Position numbers and translations under genes: made by a program
From: CAYJPV01 sp964372095
Lineage (GTDB): Bacteria > Acidobacteriota > Vicinamibacteria > Vicinamibacterales > JAKQTR01
Assembly (NCBI GenBank): GCA_964372095.1
Contig: CAYJPV010000016.1
Location: 1 to 64,000, forward strand
Reading direction: 5' to 3'
Length of the DNA stretch: 64,000 bases
Shown here: positions 43,500 to 52,233 of the stretch, one piece after another
Position numbering within the stretch: position 1 is the first letter of the stretch
Layout of the letters: the number at the start of each line of letters is the position of its first letter
Notes under the pieces: model-generated
What the model was told of the DNA's origin: nothing
Seen by the model: only the letters and a program-made list of their open reading frames with translations
Database searches by the model: none

Positions 43500-44516
43500 C
43501 CGAAGCCCCACAATCTTCTCCACCAACCCCGCCTCCTTCGGCAGCAGGCCGGCGGCGGGCAATCGCGGAACGAGATCGGCCCAGTGGGGCTCCTTCGCGA
43601 AGACCTGCCGGAAGATCGGTTCAGCCTCGGCGAATCTCCCGACTGACGCCAGTGTGATCGCCTGCCAGAAGGGGAGTTCCAGGACTTCCGGCGCGTAGGA
43701 CGTCGCGGCGGCGTACTCTTTCAGCGCGGCCTCCACCTTCTGCTCGGTGAACAGTTCGTCCCCCCGGTTGGCGTGAGCGTACGCCCGCGAGAGTCTCACG
43801 AGCCGCTTCAACTCGGTGATGGGATCGGGGTGGTCCTCGACGCGCAGGTCGAACACCCGGTCTGCGCCGGCCCACGGCTTGCCCGTCGAGACCGGCTTGA
43901 CGATGAGCAGGGCCGCCGACTGCTTGCCGCGAATGTCACCACCGGCAGCCTGCGCGGCGTCGAGCGCGGCGAGCAGGCGGGTGGCGAGATCGCCGCGGGT
44001 CGTTTCGAACGCCTGCGCCATCGCCGGCCACACACGTTCGTTGGCCATCATGTTTGCCTGCACCGAGTATTGCGCGCCCATGGAGTGGCCGGCTGCGGCG
44101 ATGGCGTTGGCTCCCGTAAACGCACCGACACGGCCCTGCGCGTCCACGAACGCCACCTGCCGGCCGTCCCGCTGGGCGTCGGCCTCGACGAGTTGCTTCA
44201 GCGCGTCCGGGGCGGATACCCCGTCTCTCATCAACTGCAGGCCCTTGAACCCGTATGACGGGTCCACGAACGACTGCGTGGCGACGGCGCCGACGCCGGC
44301 TTCGGCCCACGTCACGATGGAGCCGACGGAGAACCAGTGTGACTGGACCGCCACGCCCATCTCGCCCGTGGCTGCGTCGCGGGCGACGATCGAGAAGGTG
44401 TGTGCCAGCGGGCCGCGCGGACCGTCGGCCGGCTGGGCGGCCGCGTTGGCCGCTACCGCCATGCACAACGCCAGCGCCGTGATCGATCGACCGAGTACGT
44501 GTGTGATGGACTGCAT
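43491..44516 (-). CDS. Secreted DUF1028 family protein
   Basis: A 341-residue protein with a signal peptide (MQSITHVLGRSITALALCMAVAANAAAQ). The DUF1028 domain spans about residues 40-235. The N-terminal hallmark FSIVARDAATGEMGVAVQSHWFSVG is followed by AGVGAVATQSFVDPSYG and AFTGANAIAAAGHSMGAQYSVQANMMAN, an Ntn-hydrolase-like arrangement. The C-terminal ~95 residues look helical and TPR-like. Function is unproven; the domain occurs with peptidase-related proteins. ATG at 44516 has AGGAGG five bases upstream. The stop codon is formed inside the heptamer array. Confidence 0.88.
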   Translation of the reverse strand: MQSITHVLGRSITALALCMAVAANAAAQPADGPRGPLAHTFSIVARDAATGEMGVAVQSHWFSVGSIVTWAEAGVGAVATQSFVDPSYGFKGLQLMRDGVSAPDALKQLVEADAQRDGRQVAFVDAQGRVGAFTGANAIAAAGHSMGAQYSVQANMMANERVWPAMAQAFETTRGDLATRLLAALDAAQAAGGDIRGKQSAALLIVKPVSTGKPWAGADRVFDLRVEDHPDPITELKRLVRLSRAYAHANRGDELFTEQKVEAALKEYAAATSYAPEVLELPFWQAITLASVGRFAEAEPIFRQVFAKEPHWADLVPRLPAAGLLPKEAGLVEKIVGLRKK

Positions 44517-44530
44517 TGTTCCTCCTGACG

Positions 44531-44645
44531 GCTTTCGGCTATCGGCCATCGGCTATCGGCCTACTGACTACTTGCTACTTGCTACTTGCTTCCTGCCCCT
44601 AGCCCCTAGCCTCTAGCCTCTAGCCTCTAGCCTCTAGCCCCTAGT
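44531..44645. repeat. Heptanucleotide repeat array 9 (three families)
   Basis: GGCTATC/GGCCATC units, then CTACTTG units, then CTAGCCC followed by four CTAGCCT units and CTAGCCC. It fills the space between divergent DUF1028 and M20 peptidase genes. Its right edge is about 25 bases from the M20 start codon, so that gene's promoter must lie within or across the array. Confidence 0.9.
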
Positions 44646-44669
44646 ACTATGCCCCGTGTGAGGACCACC

Positions 44670-45839
44670 ATGCCACTGATTGACGAAGCGTTCACCATCC
44701 GGACCCTGCAGGAACTGGTGCGGATCAACTCCGTGAATCCGGTACTCGTTCCCGGATCTCCTGGCGAGGGAGCGATTGCGGACTACGTGACGGGCGTGAT
44801 GACCGGCCTCGGCATGGATGTCGACCGGCACGAACCCGAGCCGGGCCGCGTGTCTGTCGTCGGGCGGTTGCGCGGGCGGCAGCCCGGGCGGACGCTCATG
44901 CTCAACGCCCACGTGGATACGGTGGCTGTCGACGAGATGGAACAGCCGTGGTCCGGCGACCTGCGCGAGGGGCGCGTGTACGGTCGGGGTGCGTTCGATA
45001 TGAAGGGGGGGCTTGCCGCGATGCTCGGCGCCGTCAAGGCGCTCGCCGATGCGGGGTGTCCGCAGAACGGAGATATCCTCCTTGCCGCTGTGGCCGACGA
45101 GGAGTACGCGAGCCTCGGCACCGCGGACATTGTCGGCAAGTACGCCCCCGACGGCGCGATCGTCACGGAGCCCACCGCGCTCGACCTGTGCGTCGCGCAC
45201 AAGGGGTTCCTCTGGATCACGGTGACGACGCATGGCCGGGCCGCGCACGGCAGCCGTTTCGATCTCGGTATCGACGCGAACATGAAGATGGGACGGGTGC
45301 TGGGTGAACTCGACGTGCTGGAGCAGGCACTGCGCAGCCGCGAACCCCATCCGCTCGTCGGGCCGCCGTCGCTGCACGCGGCCATGATCTCCGGCGGGAC
45401 GGGCCTGTCCACGTACGCGGCGTCGTGTACGTTGCAGATCGAACGCCGGACCGTGCCCGGCGAGAAGACTGAGAAGGTGATCGAAGAAATCGAAGACATC
45501 CTCCATCGGCAGACGGGCCGCGATCCGTCCTTCGAAGCCGACTTGCAGGTGGTGCTGGTGCGCGAGCCGTTCGAGGTGGCGCCCGAAGCCGCCATCGTCC
45601 GTGCGGCGGCCGAGGCGGTGCGCGATGTGCGCGGGTATGAGCCGGCGCTGATCGGTCAGACGCCGTGGATGGACGCGGCGTTGTTGAGCGCGGCCGGCAT
45701 CGAGACGCTGATCCTGGGAGGCGCCGGCGCCGGAGCGCACGCGCGGGAAGAGTGGGCCGACGCGAAATCCGTGACCGACCTCGCCCAGTGCCTGGTGGGG
45801 ACGGCGATGCGGTACGGCCCCGTGGCATCATCCGGCTGA
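44670..45839 (+). CDS. M20-family metallopeptidase (ArgE/DapE-like)
   Basis: A 389-residue cytosolic di-zinc amidohydrolase. The catalytic set is readable: HVDTV with the first His/Asp, bridging Asp in GRGAFDMKGGLAAM, the general-base Glu pair in AVADEEYAS, a further metal ligand in VTEPTALDL, and a dimerisation domain (about 185-295). Members deacylate N-acyl amino acids or cleave small peptides; ArgE, DapE and carboxypeptidase activities cannot be told apart here. ATG at 44670 has an AGGA site seven bases upstream and starts MPLIDEAFTIRTLQELVRI. The stop TGA lies inside the CCGGCTGAAGCCGG repeat. Confidence 0.9.
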   Translation: MPLIDEAFTIRTLQELVRINSVNPVLVPGSPGEGAIADYVTGVMTGLGMDVDRHEPEPGRVSVVGRLRGRQPGRTLMLNAHVDTVAVDEMEQPWSGDLREGRVYGRGAFDMKGGLAAMLGAVKALADAGCPQNGDILLAAVADEEYASLGTADIVGKYAPDGAIVTEPTALDLCVAHKGFLWITVTTHGRAAHGSRFDLGIDANMKMGRVLGELDVLEQALRSREPHPLVGPPSLHAAMISGGTGLSTYAASCTLQIERRTVPGEKTEKVIEEIEDILHRQTGRDPSFEADLQVVLVREPFEVAPEAAIVRAAAEAVRDVRGYEPALIGQTPWMDAALLSAAGIETLILGGAGAGAHAREEWADAKSVTDLAQCLVGTAMRYGPVASSG

Positions 45840-45893
45840 AGCCGGAGGCCACGACATCCAGCCACGACATCCGGCTGAAGCGGGATGCCACGA
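45832..45893. repeat. Intergenic CCGGCTGAAGC repeat pair
   Basis: Two copies of ATCCGGCTGAAGC(C/G)GGA(G/T)GCCACGAC with a partial third (ATCCAGCCACGAC) between. The core CCGGCTGAAGCCGG is self-complementary and could form a hairpin. A further copy, TCCGGCTGAAGCCGGACGCCACCAC, lies at 62623-62647. This is a second repeat family distinct from the heptamers. Confidence 0.75.
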
Positions 45894-45907
45894 CGACTCG
45901 CGGCGCC

Positions 45908-47068
45908 CTACGGCAGCACCCGTCTGACGTGCAGCAGCCGGGCGCGGAGGCTCTCGCTGAAGATCGGCGACACGGCAACCAGGCTGTTGCGCCGCACCAG
46001 CCCCGACGCGTGGAGGAACTCGCCGTCGCCCAGGTAGATGGCGACGTGGGAGATGCGCTCCGGGCGCTCGGCAGTGGCGGCCGTGCCGAAGAACATCAGG
46101 TCTCCCTTGCGCCACTGCGTCATCCCCGCATCGGTCGGGACCTCGGTGCCCTGCGTGGCCTGCTGATCCGTATCGCGGGGCAGTTCGATGCCGTTGAGGC
46201 GGAAGACCGTCTTGGTGTATCCCGAACAGTCGAGGCCCTTGCTGGATGTCCCGCCCCAGAGATACGGAACACCCAGGAAGGCCCGGGCGGTGCGCTCGAT
46301 ATTGTCGGGCGTCGGGCGGCGGCTGGTTTTCCAGGTGTCGATGTCCTCGACATGCGCCGACGCCACGAATCCTCGCCGTCCGTCGGCGAGCGAGACGGCC
46401 GTCCAGTCGCCCGTGCGCCCGGCCGCGCGCAGGATGGATCCTGCGACCACGTCCGTGACCGGAAACGCGCCCGTCTGGGGTTGCTCCGCGACCACCGTGT
46501 AAGGCGCGGTGACGATCACCCGGACACCGGCGTTCCACGCGGCCGCCGTCGCGTCGTCCACGACGGTGAGTTGCAGTTCTTCGATCCATCCGAGATACCC
46601 GTCGGGTTCCGTGTGGACGAAGTACCACCCCGCCTGCCGCTTCAGGATGCGGGCCGTCCAGCCCATGACGGTCTGCGTCACCATCTCGGCCGAGTGCGCG
46701 GCGCGTCCCCGCACGTTCGCAACGCTCACCCGGACGATGCCAGACCGCGTGGCGCCGAGGGCGGGATCCGGGAGGACGGTCACGGTGTTGGTGACGGGGC
46801 CCAGGCCCGCAGCTTCGAGCGCGCGGGCGACGGCGTCGCGTGCCTCAGCGTGTTCCACCTCGCCCGCGACGGTGATGCCCGTGTCGGTGCGTTGCACCGA
46901 CACGTCGAAGACGGCCAGCCGTTTGTCCGGGGCGTAACGGGCCTTGACCGGTGCCAGCGCCTCCTGAGCGCCGGGGACCGCCGCAGGCGCCTGGAACTGG
47001 GGAGCGGCGGACAAGGACACCACGACAACGGCGGCGGTGACGGCAATGCGGAGCGGCGTGAGGTACAT
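45908..47068 (-). CDS. Exported NlpC/P60 (C40) peptidase with SH3 domains
   Basis: A 386-residue cell-wall hydrolase. A signal peptide (LRIAVTAAVVVVSLSAAPQ) is followed by a small BON-like alpha/beta region (about 40-100) and two bacterial SH3-like domains (about 110-170 and 180-245). The C-terminal NlpC/P60 domain has catalytic C281 in SSKGLDCSGYT, H341 in ISHVAIYLGDG and a third polar residue near H353. The arrangement resembles the YkfC-type gamma-D-glutamyl-L-diamino-acid endopeptidases that cut peptidoglycan stem peptides. ATG at 47068. Divergent from trmH-type gene with 64 bases between. Confidence 0.9.
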   Translation of the reverse strand: MYLTPLRIAVTAAVVVVSLSAAPQFQAPAAVPGAQEALAPVKARYAPDKRLAVFDVSVQRTDTGITVAGEVEHAEARDAVARALEAAGLGPVTNTVTVLPDPALGATRSGIVRVSVANVRGRAAHSAEMVTQTVMGWTARILKRQAGWYFVHTEPDGYLGWIEELQLTVVDDATAAAWNAGVRVIVTAPYTVVAEQPQTGAFPVTDVVAGSILRAAGRTGDWTAVSLADGRRGFVASAHVEDIDTWKTSRRPTPDNIERTARAFLGVPYLWGGTSSKGLDCSGYTKTVFRLNGIELPRDTDQQATQGTEVPTDAGMTQWRKGDLMFFGTAATAERPERISHVAIYLGDGEFLHASGLVRRNSLVAVSPIFSESLRARLLHVRRVLP

Positions 47069-47132
47069 GATGGGCACCGTAACGGAGAGGCGATGATAAC
47101 GTAAGCTTACTCCAAGGTTCCGGAAGAGGCGC

Positions 47133-47999
47133 GTGGTGCCCATCGAATACGTCCACCAGCCAGACGACCCCCGAATCGCCGACTATCGTGGCGTTCCCGA
47201 CCCGGTGCTGCTGCGGGAGCGTGGGGTGTTCGTGGCCGAAGGGCGGCTGGTCGTGCACACGCTGCTGACGGGATCGCGATATGCCGCCGAGTCCTTGCTC
47301 GTGACGCCCCAGGCGCTGGAGGCGCTGGGCGATCTCATCGCGGGCCGCCCCGAACTGCGGGTGTTCGTCGCGAACCTGGACGTGCTGGCCGGGGTGACGG
47401 GCTTCAACGTGCACCGGGGTTGCCTGGCCGTGGGCCGGCGTCCGGTGCCCGTATCGGTCGCCGACACGCTGCGTGCGGCGTCCGAGGCGTCCCTGATTGT
47501 CGTCCTCGAACAGGTGGGCAACGCCGACAACGTCGGAGCGATCTTCCGGAACGCCCGGGCATTCGGGGCCGGGTGCGTGCTGCTCAGCCCCGGCTGCTGC
47601 GATCCGCTGTACCGAAAGGCCATCCGCGTGTCGATCGGCGCCAGCTTGCGGATGCCGTTTGCGGAGATGGGCGACTGGCCGGCCGGGCTGGAGGCCGTCC
47701 GCGCGGCGGGTTTCGAACTCGTGGCCCTCACGCCGCACGGCGTGACGGAAGAACTCATCGCGTTTGCCGCCACGCGGCCGCGGCGGGTGGCCCTGCTGGT
47801 GGGGCACGAAGGGGAGGGATTGACGGCGGACGCGACGGTGCGGGCTGATCGGCGCGTGCGGATGGGCATGGCAGGCGGTGTCGATTCGCTGAACGTCGCC
47901 ACCGCGGCAGCCATCGCGATGTATGTGTGTGCCCGCGCGGCAGCCGATGCCGATGCGGTGTCGGGTACGCCGTGGCAGCGGCAACGCGTCCACGGGTAG
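47133..47999 (+). CDS. SpoU/TrmH-family RNA 2'-O-methyltransferase
   Basis: A 288-residue enzyme with an N-terminal substrate-binding region (about 1-105) and a C-terminal SPOUT knot domain. Motif 1 is in EQVGNADNVGAIFRNARAFG, motif 2 in ALLVGHEGEGLT and motif 3 in MAGGVDSLNVATAAAIAMY. It transfers a methyl group from S-adenosylmethionine to a ribose 2'-OH in rRNA or tRNA; the exact site is unknown. The start is GTG at 47133, or the adjoining GTG at 47136; GGAAGAGG lies just upstream. Confidence 0.9.
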   Translation: MVPIEYVHQPDDPRIADYRGVPDPVLLRERGVFVAEGRLVVHTLLTGSRYAAESLLVTPQALEALGDLIAGRPELRVFVANLDVLAGVTGFNVHRGCLAVGRRPVPVSVADTLRAASEASLIVVLEQVGNADNVGAIFRNARAFGAGCVLLSPGCCDPLYRKAIRVSIGASLRMPFAEMGDWPAGLEAVRAAGFELVALTPHGVTEELIAFAATRPRRVALLVGHEGEGLTADATVRADRRVRMGMAGGVDSLNVATAAAIAMYVCARAAADADAVSGTPWQRQRVHG

Positions 48000-48023
48000 A
48001 CTGAGACAGGCAGGGACACGGTC

Positions 48024-49852
48024 ATGACAATCGCCACGCGAACATTCTGGAGCGCAACGGCAGCCGGCGGGCTGGCGCTCGTGCTGATATCGTGCTCGGG
48101 CGGGGGAGGCACCGGCGGGTCGTCGGTCCCGGCGCCCGCGCCGCCCTCGACGAACCCGTGCGCCGGGGTCACCCTGGAGGCACCCGCGGGCGTCCTGCGG
48201 GACGCCACGCCGGCGGAACTCGCCAAACGCGAGCCGCGCATCTGTCTGCACGAACCGCTCAACGTGCTCGGCGAAGTGTGGAAACACCGGGCGCCCAGGC
48301 CGCGGAGCACGTCCGGGGTGGCGGCGCGCAGCACCGTGCTGGCAGACGTCGGCGAGATCGCCGTGATCCAGGATGACGGCGACATCATGATTCCGGCCAA
48401 CGCCTTTGACCTCAAAGCCGCGGGCCTGACGTTCGTGCGCAATACGTCCGGCGGGTACGACGCCCGGTCGGGCGACGCCACGTTCAAGCCGACGCTCGGG
48501 CAGCGGGTGTCCCTCGGCGACGACCAGAGCGCGTCGTTCACGATTCCGTTCAGTGCAACCTTCTTCGGGGCCGCCTACACGTCGGCGTTCGTGAACTCCG
48601 ACGGCAACGTCACGTTCCAGGCGGCCGACGCGGAAAGCACCGAGCGGTCCGTGACGAGATTCCTGACGGGGCCGCCGCGCGTGTCCCTGTATTTTGCGGA
48701 CCTGGATCCGTCGGCCGGCGGCGGCATCTTCGTCAATACGCAGGCTGACTTCTTCACGGTGACCTGGTGCAACGTCCCGGGGTTCGACGACAGCCGGAAA
48801 CTGACCGCGCAGCTCGTGGTGCAGCGCGACGGCCAGGTGGACTTCAAGTTCGCCGACACGACGACGCTCATTGACGCGGTGGTGGGCCTCTCGCCCGGGG
48901 CGACGAACGTCTTTGCGGCGGTCGACCTGGCGCGCAGTGCGTCGGGGACGCTTGCAGGCGGCGCGGGCGCCGTCGGCGAGCGGTTTGCCGAGGCGGCGGA
49001 TATCGACCTGGCGGCCCTGGGGCAGAAGTTCTACAGGACGCACGGCGACCTGTTCGATCAGTTGGTGATCTGGAGCGACCGAAGACTCGTGACCGACGCG
49101 TTCGCCTACGAGACTACGGTCTCGAACCGGATCACCGGCCTTGGCGTCGGGACGTTCGACGTCTCGCGCGAGTTCGGGAGCGGCGGGGCGCTCGGGAGTG
49201 TCGTGTTCATGGACGACATCGCCAAGTATCCGGACGATCCGGCCGTGAAGTTCGCGGGCGAGAACAGCACGCTGGGCCTCCTGGGCCACGAGTCCGGGCA
49301 CCGCTGGCTGGTGTCGCTGAAGTTCCTGGACTCGACGGGCACCGGGTCTGGCGCCTGGCTCGGGCGTGACAACGTGCACTGGAGTTTCTTCATGGATTCG
49401 GATGCGTCGTTCGTGGAGGGCAACGACATCGAAGATCTCGGCGGCGGTTCGTTCCGCACGGCAGCGGCTGTCGAACGCTACAGTGCCCTGGACCAGTACG
49501 CGATGGGGCTGCGGACCACCGCGGAGGTACCGCCGGTGTTCTACGTCGAGAACCCGGTTAACGTCACCGGGAACCGGACGGAAGACTCGAACCCGCGGGG
49601 GGGGTGACGTTCAGCGGAACCCGGCGGTCCGTGCTGATTCAGGATGTCGTCGACGTGCTGGGGCCGCGCAGTCCCGACGCCTCGGCCTCGCCGAAGCTGC
49701 ACCGACAGGCGTTCATCTATGTCGTCGGCAACGGATCGTCGGCCGATCCGGCGACCATTGCCAAGATCGACCGGTTCCGTCGCGCCTGGGAACCGTTCTT
49801 CCAGACGGCTACCGATGGCCGCATGCGCGTCGAGACGCGCGTGAACCGATGA
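48024..49852 (+). pseudogene. HExxH lipoprotein (putative zinc metalloprotease) with homopolymer frameshift at ~49600
   Basis: The first frame (48024-49607) starts with a lipoprotein signal (ATAAGGLALVLISC) and a Gly/Ser/Pro linker. A beta-sandwich segment follows (about 165-300; FVNSDGNVTFQA, LYFADLDPSAGGGIF) reminiscent of nidogen-like domains. HESGH at residues 422-426 is a zinc-protease HExxH motif, followed by YSALDQYAMGL. A run of eight G at 49597-49604 then shifts the frame to a stop. The alternative frame (VTFSGTRRSVLIQDVVDVLGP) continues to 49852. Nine Gs would restore one ORF of about 609 residues. A sequencing slip is the likeliest cause. The stop overlaps the next start (ATGA). 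Confidence 0.8.
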
Positions 49853-50844
49853 CCGCGCCGCGCGTCCTCAGCTGGGGGCTGATGGGCACGGCCCGCATCA
49901 ACCGCGCCGTGATTCCGCCGCTCCGCGCGTCGGTGCGCAACCGCCTGGTGGGCGTGGCCAGTCGATCCGCGGAGCGGGCCCGCGCCTACGCCGCTGAATG
50001 GGGCATCGAACGGACCTGGGGATCGTACGACGACCTGCTGGGCGATCCGGCCATCGATGTCGTCTACATCTCGTTGCCCAACCACCTGCACGCCGAGTGG
50101 ACCGTGAAGGCCGTGCAGGCGGGCAAGCACGTCCTGTGCGAGAAGCCGCTGGCCACGCACGTCGCCGACGTGGACGCGATTATCGCGGCGGCGTCCGTCC
50201 ACCGCCGCGTCGTGGCCGAAGCCTTCATGTACCGTCACCATCCCCAGACGGCATTCGTCAAACGCCTGGCCACGGACGGGACCGTCGGGGAGTTGCGCCT
50301 GTTGCGCGGCGCCTTCCGGTTCCCCCTCACGCGCCCGGACGACACGCGATGGGCGCCCGACATGGGCGGTGGCAGTCTCTGGGATGTCGGCTGTTATCCC
50401 GTCAGCTTTGCCCGCTACGTCGCCGGGTGCGAACCGGTCGAGGCGGTCGGCTGGCAGCGGAGCACGGCGGGCGGCGTGGACGAAACGTTTGCCGGACAGC
50501 TGGTCTTTCCCGGCGGCGTGTGCGCGGTGTTTGACTGCAGTTTCCATGCGCCCTTTGCGGCCGAGTTCGACGTCGTCGGCACCGCGGCCACGCTGCGCCT
50601 GCGCACGCCGTTCAAACCGGGCCTGGATCCCGTCATCGACGTGACCGATGCCGACGGGCAGACACGCGCCGTGTTGGCCGAGGGGCAGGAGCTCTACAGC
50701 GGAGAAGTCGAAGATCTCGCGCGTGCGGTGCTGGAGGGCGCGGCGCCGGGCATGACCCTGGCCGACAGCCGCGGGAACGCGGCGGCCCTCGTGGCGCTGT
50801 ACGAGTCCGCGCGCACGGGGCGGCCGGTTTCCATCCGGCAGTGA
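49849..50844 (+). CDS. Gfo/Idh/MocA-family NAD(P)-dependent oxidoreductase
   Basis: A 331-residue two-domain dehydrogenase. The N-terminal Rossmann fold reads SWGLMGTARINRAVIPPL, with VVYISLPNHLHAEWTVKA, then the family motif C-E98-K99-P100 whose lysine binds cofactor and substrate. The C-terminal beta-sheet domain carries DMGGGSLWDVGCYPVSFARY. Substrates are usually sugars or cyclitols; the specific one is unknown. ATG at 49849 overlaps the preceding stop by four bases, so it is coupled to the lipoprotein gene. Confidence 0.92.
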   Translation: MTAPRVLSWGLMGTARINRAVIPPLRASVRNRLVGVASRSAERARAYAAEWGIERTWGSYDDLLGDPAIDVVYISLPNHLHAEWTVKAVQAGKHVLCEKPLATHVADVDAIIAAASVHRRVVAEAFMYRHHPQTAFVKRLATDGTVGELRLLRGAFRFPLTRPDDTRWAPDMGGGSLWDVGCYPVSFARYVAGCEPVEAVGWQRSTAGGVDETFAGQLVFPGGVCAVFDCSFHAPFAAEFDVVGTAATLRLRTPFKPGLDPVIDVTDADGQTRAVLAEGQELYSGEVEDLARAVLEGAAPGMTLADSRGNAAALVALYESARTGRPVSIRQ

Positions 50845-50904
50845 TCGTAGAATAAGATCCCGTGATCGCCCGCTGTCCGGGCGGCGCGCAGGAGGACGTA
50901 TACC

Positions 50905-52221
50905 GTGCATCATCGTGAGAAAGCAGCCATCCTCGTCGGCGGCGGGCCCGCCCCCGGCATCAACAGCGTGATCAGCGCGGCGACCATCCGGTGCGCGCTC
51001 GAAGGCGTGGACGTCATCGGCATCCGCGACGGGTTCGAGTGGCTCATGCAGGGGGACATCGAGCACATCCACCCCCTGACGATTGACGAAGTCAGCCGCA
51101 TCCACTTCCGGGGCGGATCGCACATCGGCATCTCGCGGGCCAATCCCACCAAGAACCCCGCGCACCTGGAAAACGCCGTGCTGGCGCTGCTGCGCCTCGA
51201 CGTCTCGATGCTGATTACGATCGGCGGCGACGACACCGCCTATTCGGCGATGAAGCTGGTCGAGAAGGCCGACGGCCGCATCCGTGTCGTCCACGTGCCC
51301 AAGACGATCGACAACGACCTCCCGCTGCCGGGGTTCGTGGATACCTTCGGGTTCCAGACCGCCCGCCACATCGGCGTGGAGATCGTGAAAAACCTGATGG
51401 TGGACGCGCGCACGTCGAACCGCTGGTATTTCGTCGTGACGATGGGGCGGACGGCGGGGCACCTGGCGCTTGGGATCGGCAAGTCGGCCGGGGCATCGCT
51501 GACCGTCATCCGCGAAGAATTCGCCGGCGAGACCGTGCGGCTCAAGACGATCGTGGACACGCTGGCGGGAGCCATCATCAAGCGGGCGGCCTATGGCCGT
51601 CGCGACGGCGTGGCGATTATCGCCGAAGGGCTGGTGCCCGTCCTCGACCCCGCGGATCTGGCGCTGCTCGAAGATGTGGAACGTGACGCCCACGGCAACG
51701 TGCGGATCGCGGAAGTCAATCTCGGCGAGATTCTCAAGGCCGAGGTGGCGAAGCGGCTCAAGGAATTCGCCATGAAGCCGACGCTGGTCGCGAAGAACAT
51801 CGGGTACGAACTGCGCTGCGCGGATCCGATTCCCCTCGACATGGAGTACACGCGGGACCTCGGGTACTGTGCCGCGAAGTACATCCTGGGAGGCGGGAAC
51901 GCCGCGATGATCTCCATGCAGGGTGGCCACTTCGTCCCGATCCCGTTCGGCGAGATGCTGGACCCCCAGACGGGGCGCGCCCGCATCCGGGCCGTCGACA
52001 TCTACGCCGAGCGGTACGCGATTGCGCGCAGCTACATGCTGCGGCTGAAACGGGAAGACTTCACCGACCCGCGGGAACTCGCCAAGTTCGCCGCGACCTG
52101 CGGCCGATCGTTGCAGCAGTTCCGCGACGAGTTCGCGTACCTGATGGACATCGAACCGCCGCGCCTGCAGGTCGACCCGGACAAACACGGGTTTGTCGCA
52201 AAGAGCGACGTGATGGGCTGA
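50905..52221 (+). CDS. Phosphofructokinase, probably pyrophosphate-dependent
   Basis: A 438-residue PFK-family protein. The phosphoryl-donor loop reads GGDD at 107-110 where ATP enzymes have GGDG, and the catalytic motif is PKTIDND at 132-138 with K133 where ATP enzymes have G. Both substitutions are the recognised signature of PPi-dependent PFK. GRTAGHLALGIGKSAGA and YELRCADPIPLDMEYTRDLGYCAAKYILGG are further family blocks. It interconverts fructose 6-phosphate and fructose 1,6-bisphosphate, reversibly with PPi. GGAGG is present at 50889-50894, somewhat far from the GTG start at 50905. Convergent with ftcD. Confidence 0.9.
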   Translation: MHHREKAAILVGGGPAPGINSVISAATIRCALEGVDVIGIRDGFEWLMQGDIEHIHPLTIDEVSRIHFRGGSHIGISRANPTKNPAHLENAVLALLRLDVSMLITIGGDDTAYSAMKLVEKADGRIRVVHVPKTIDNDLPLPGFVDTFGFQTARHIGVEIVKNLMVDARTSNRWYFVVTMGRTAGHLALGIGKSAGASLTVIREEFAGETVRLKTIVDTLAGAIIKRAAYGRRDGVAIIAEGLVPVLDPADLALLEDVERDAHGNVRIAEVNLGEILKAEVAKRLKEFAMKPTLVAKNIGYELRCADPIPLDMEYTRDLGYCAAKYILGGGNAAMISMQGGHFVPIPFGEMLDPQTGRARIRAVDIYAERYAIARSYMLRLKREDFTDPRELAKFAATCGRSLQQFRDEFAYLMDIEPPRLQVDPDKHGFVAKSDVMG

Positions 52222-52233
52222 CGCGGGGCGTCG

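Noticed and set aside
46845..49379. 844-residue minus-strand open frame
   Set aside because: Antisense to TrmH and the HExxH lipoprotein; typical high-GC shadow frame.
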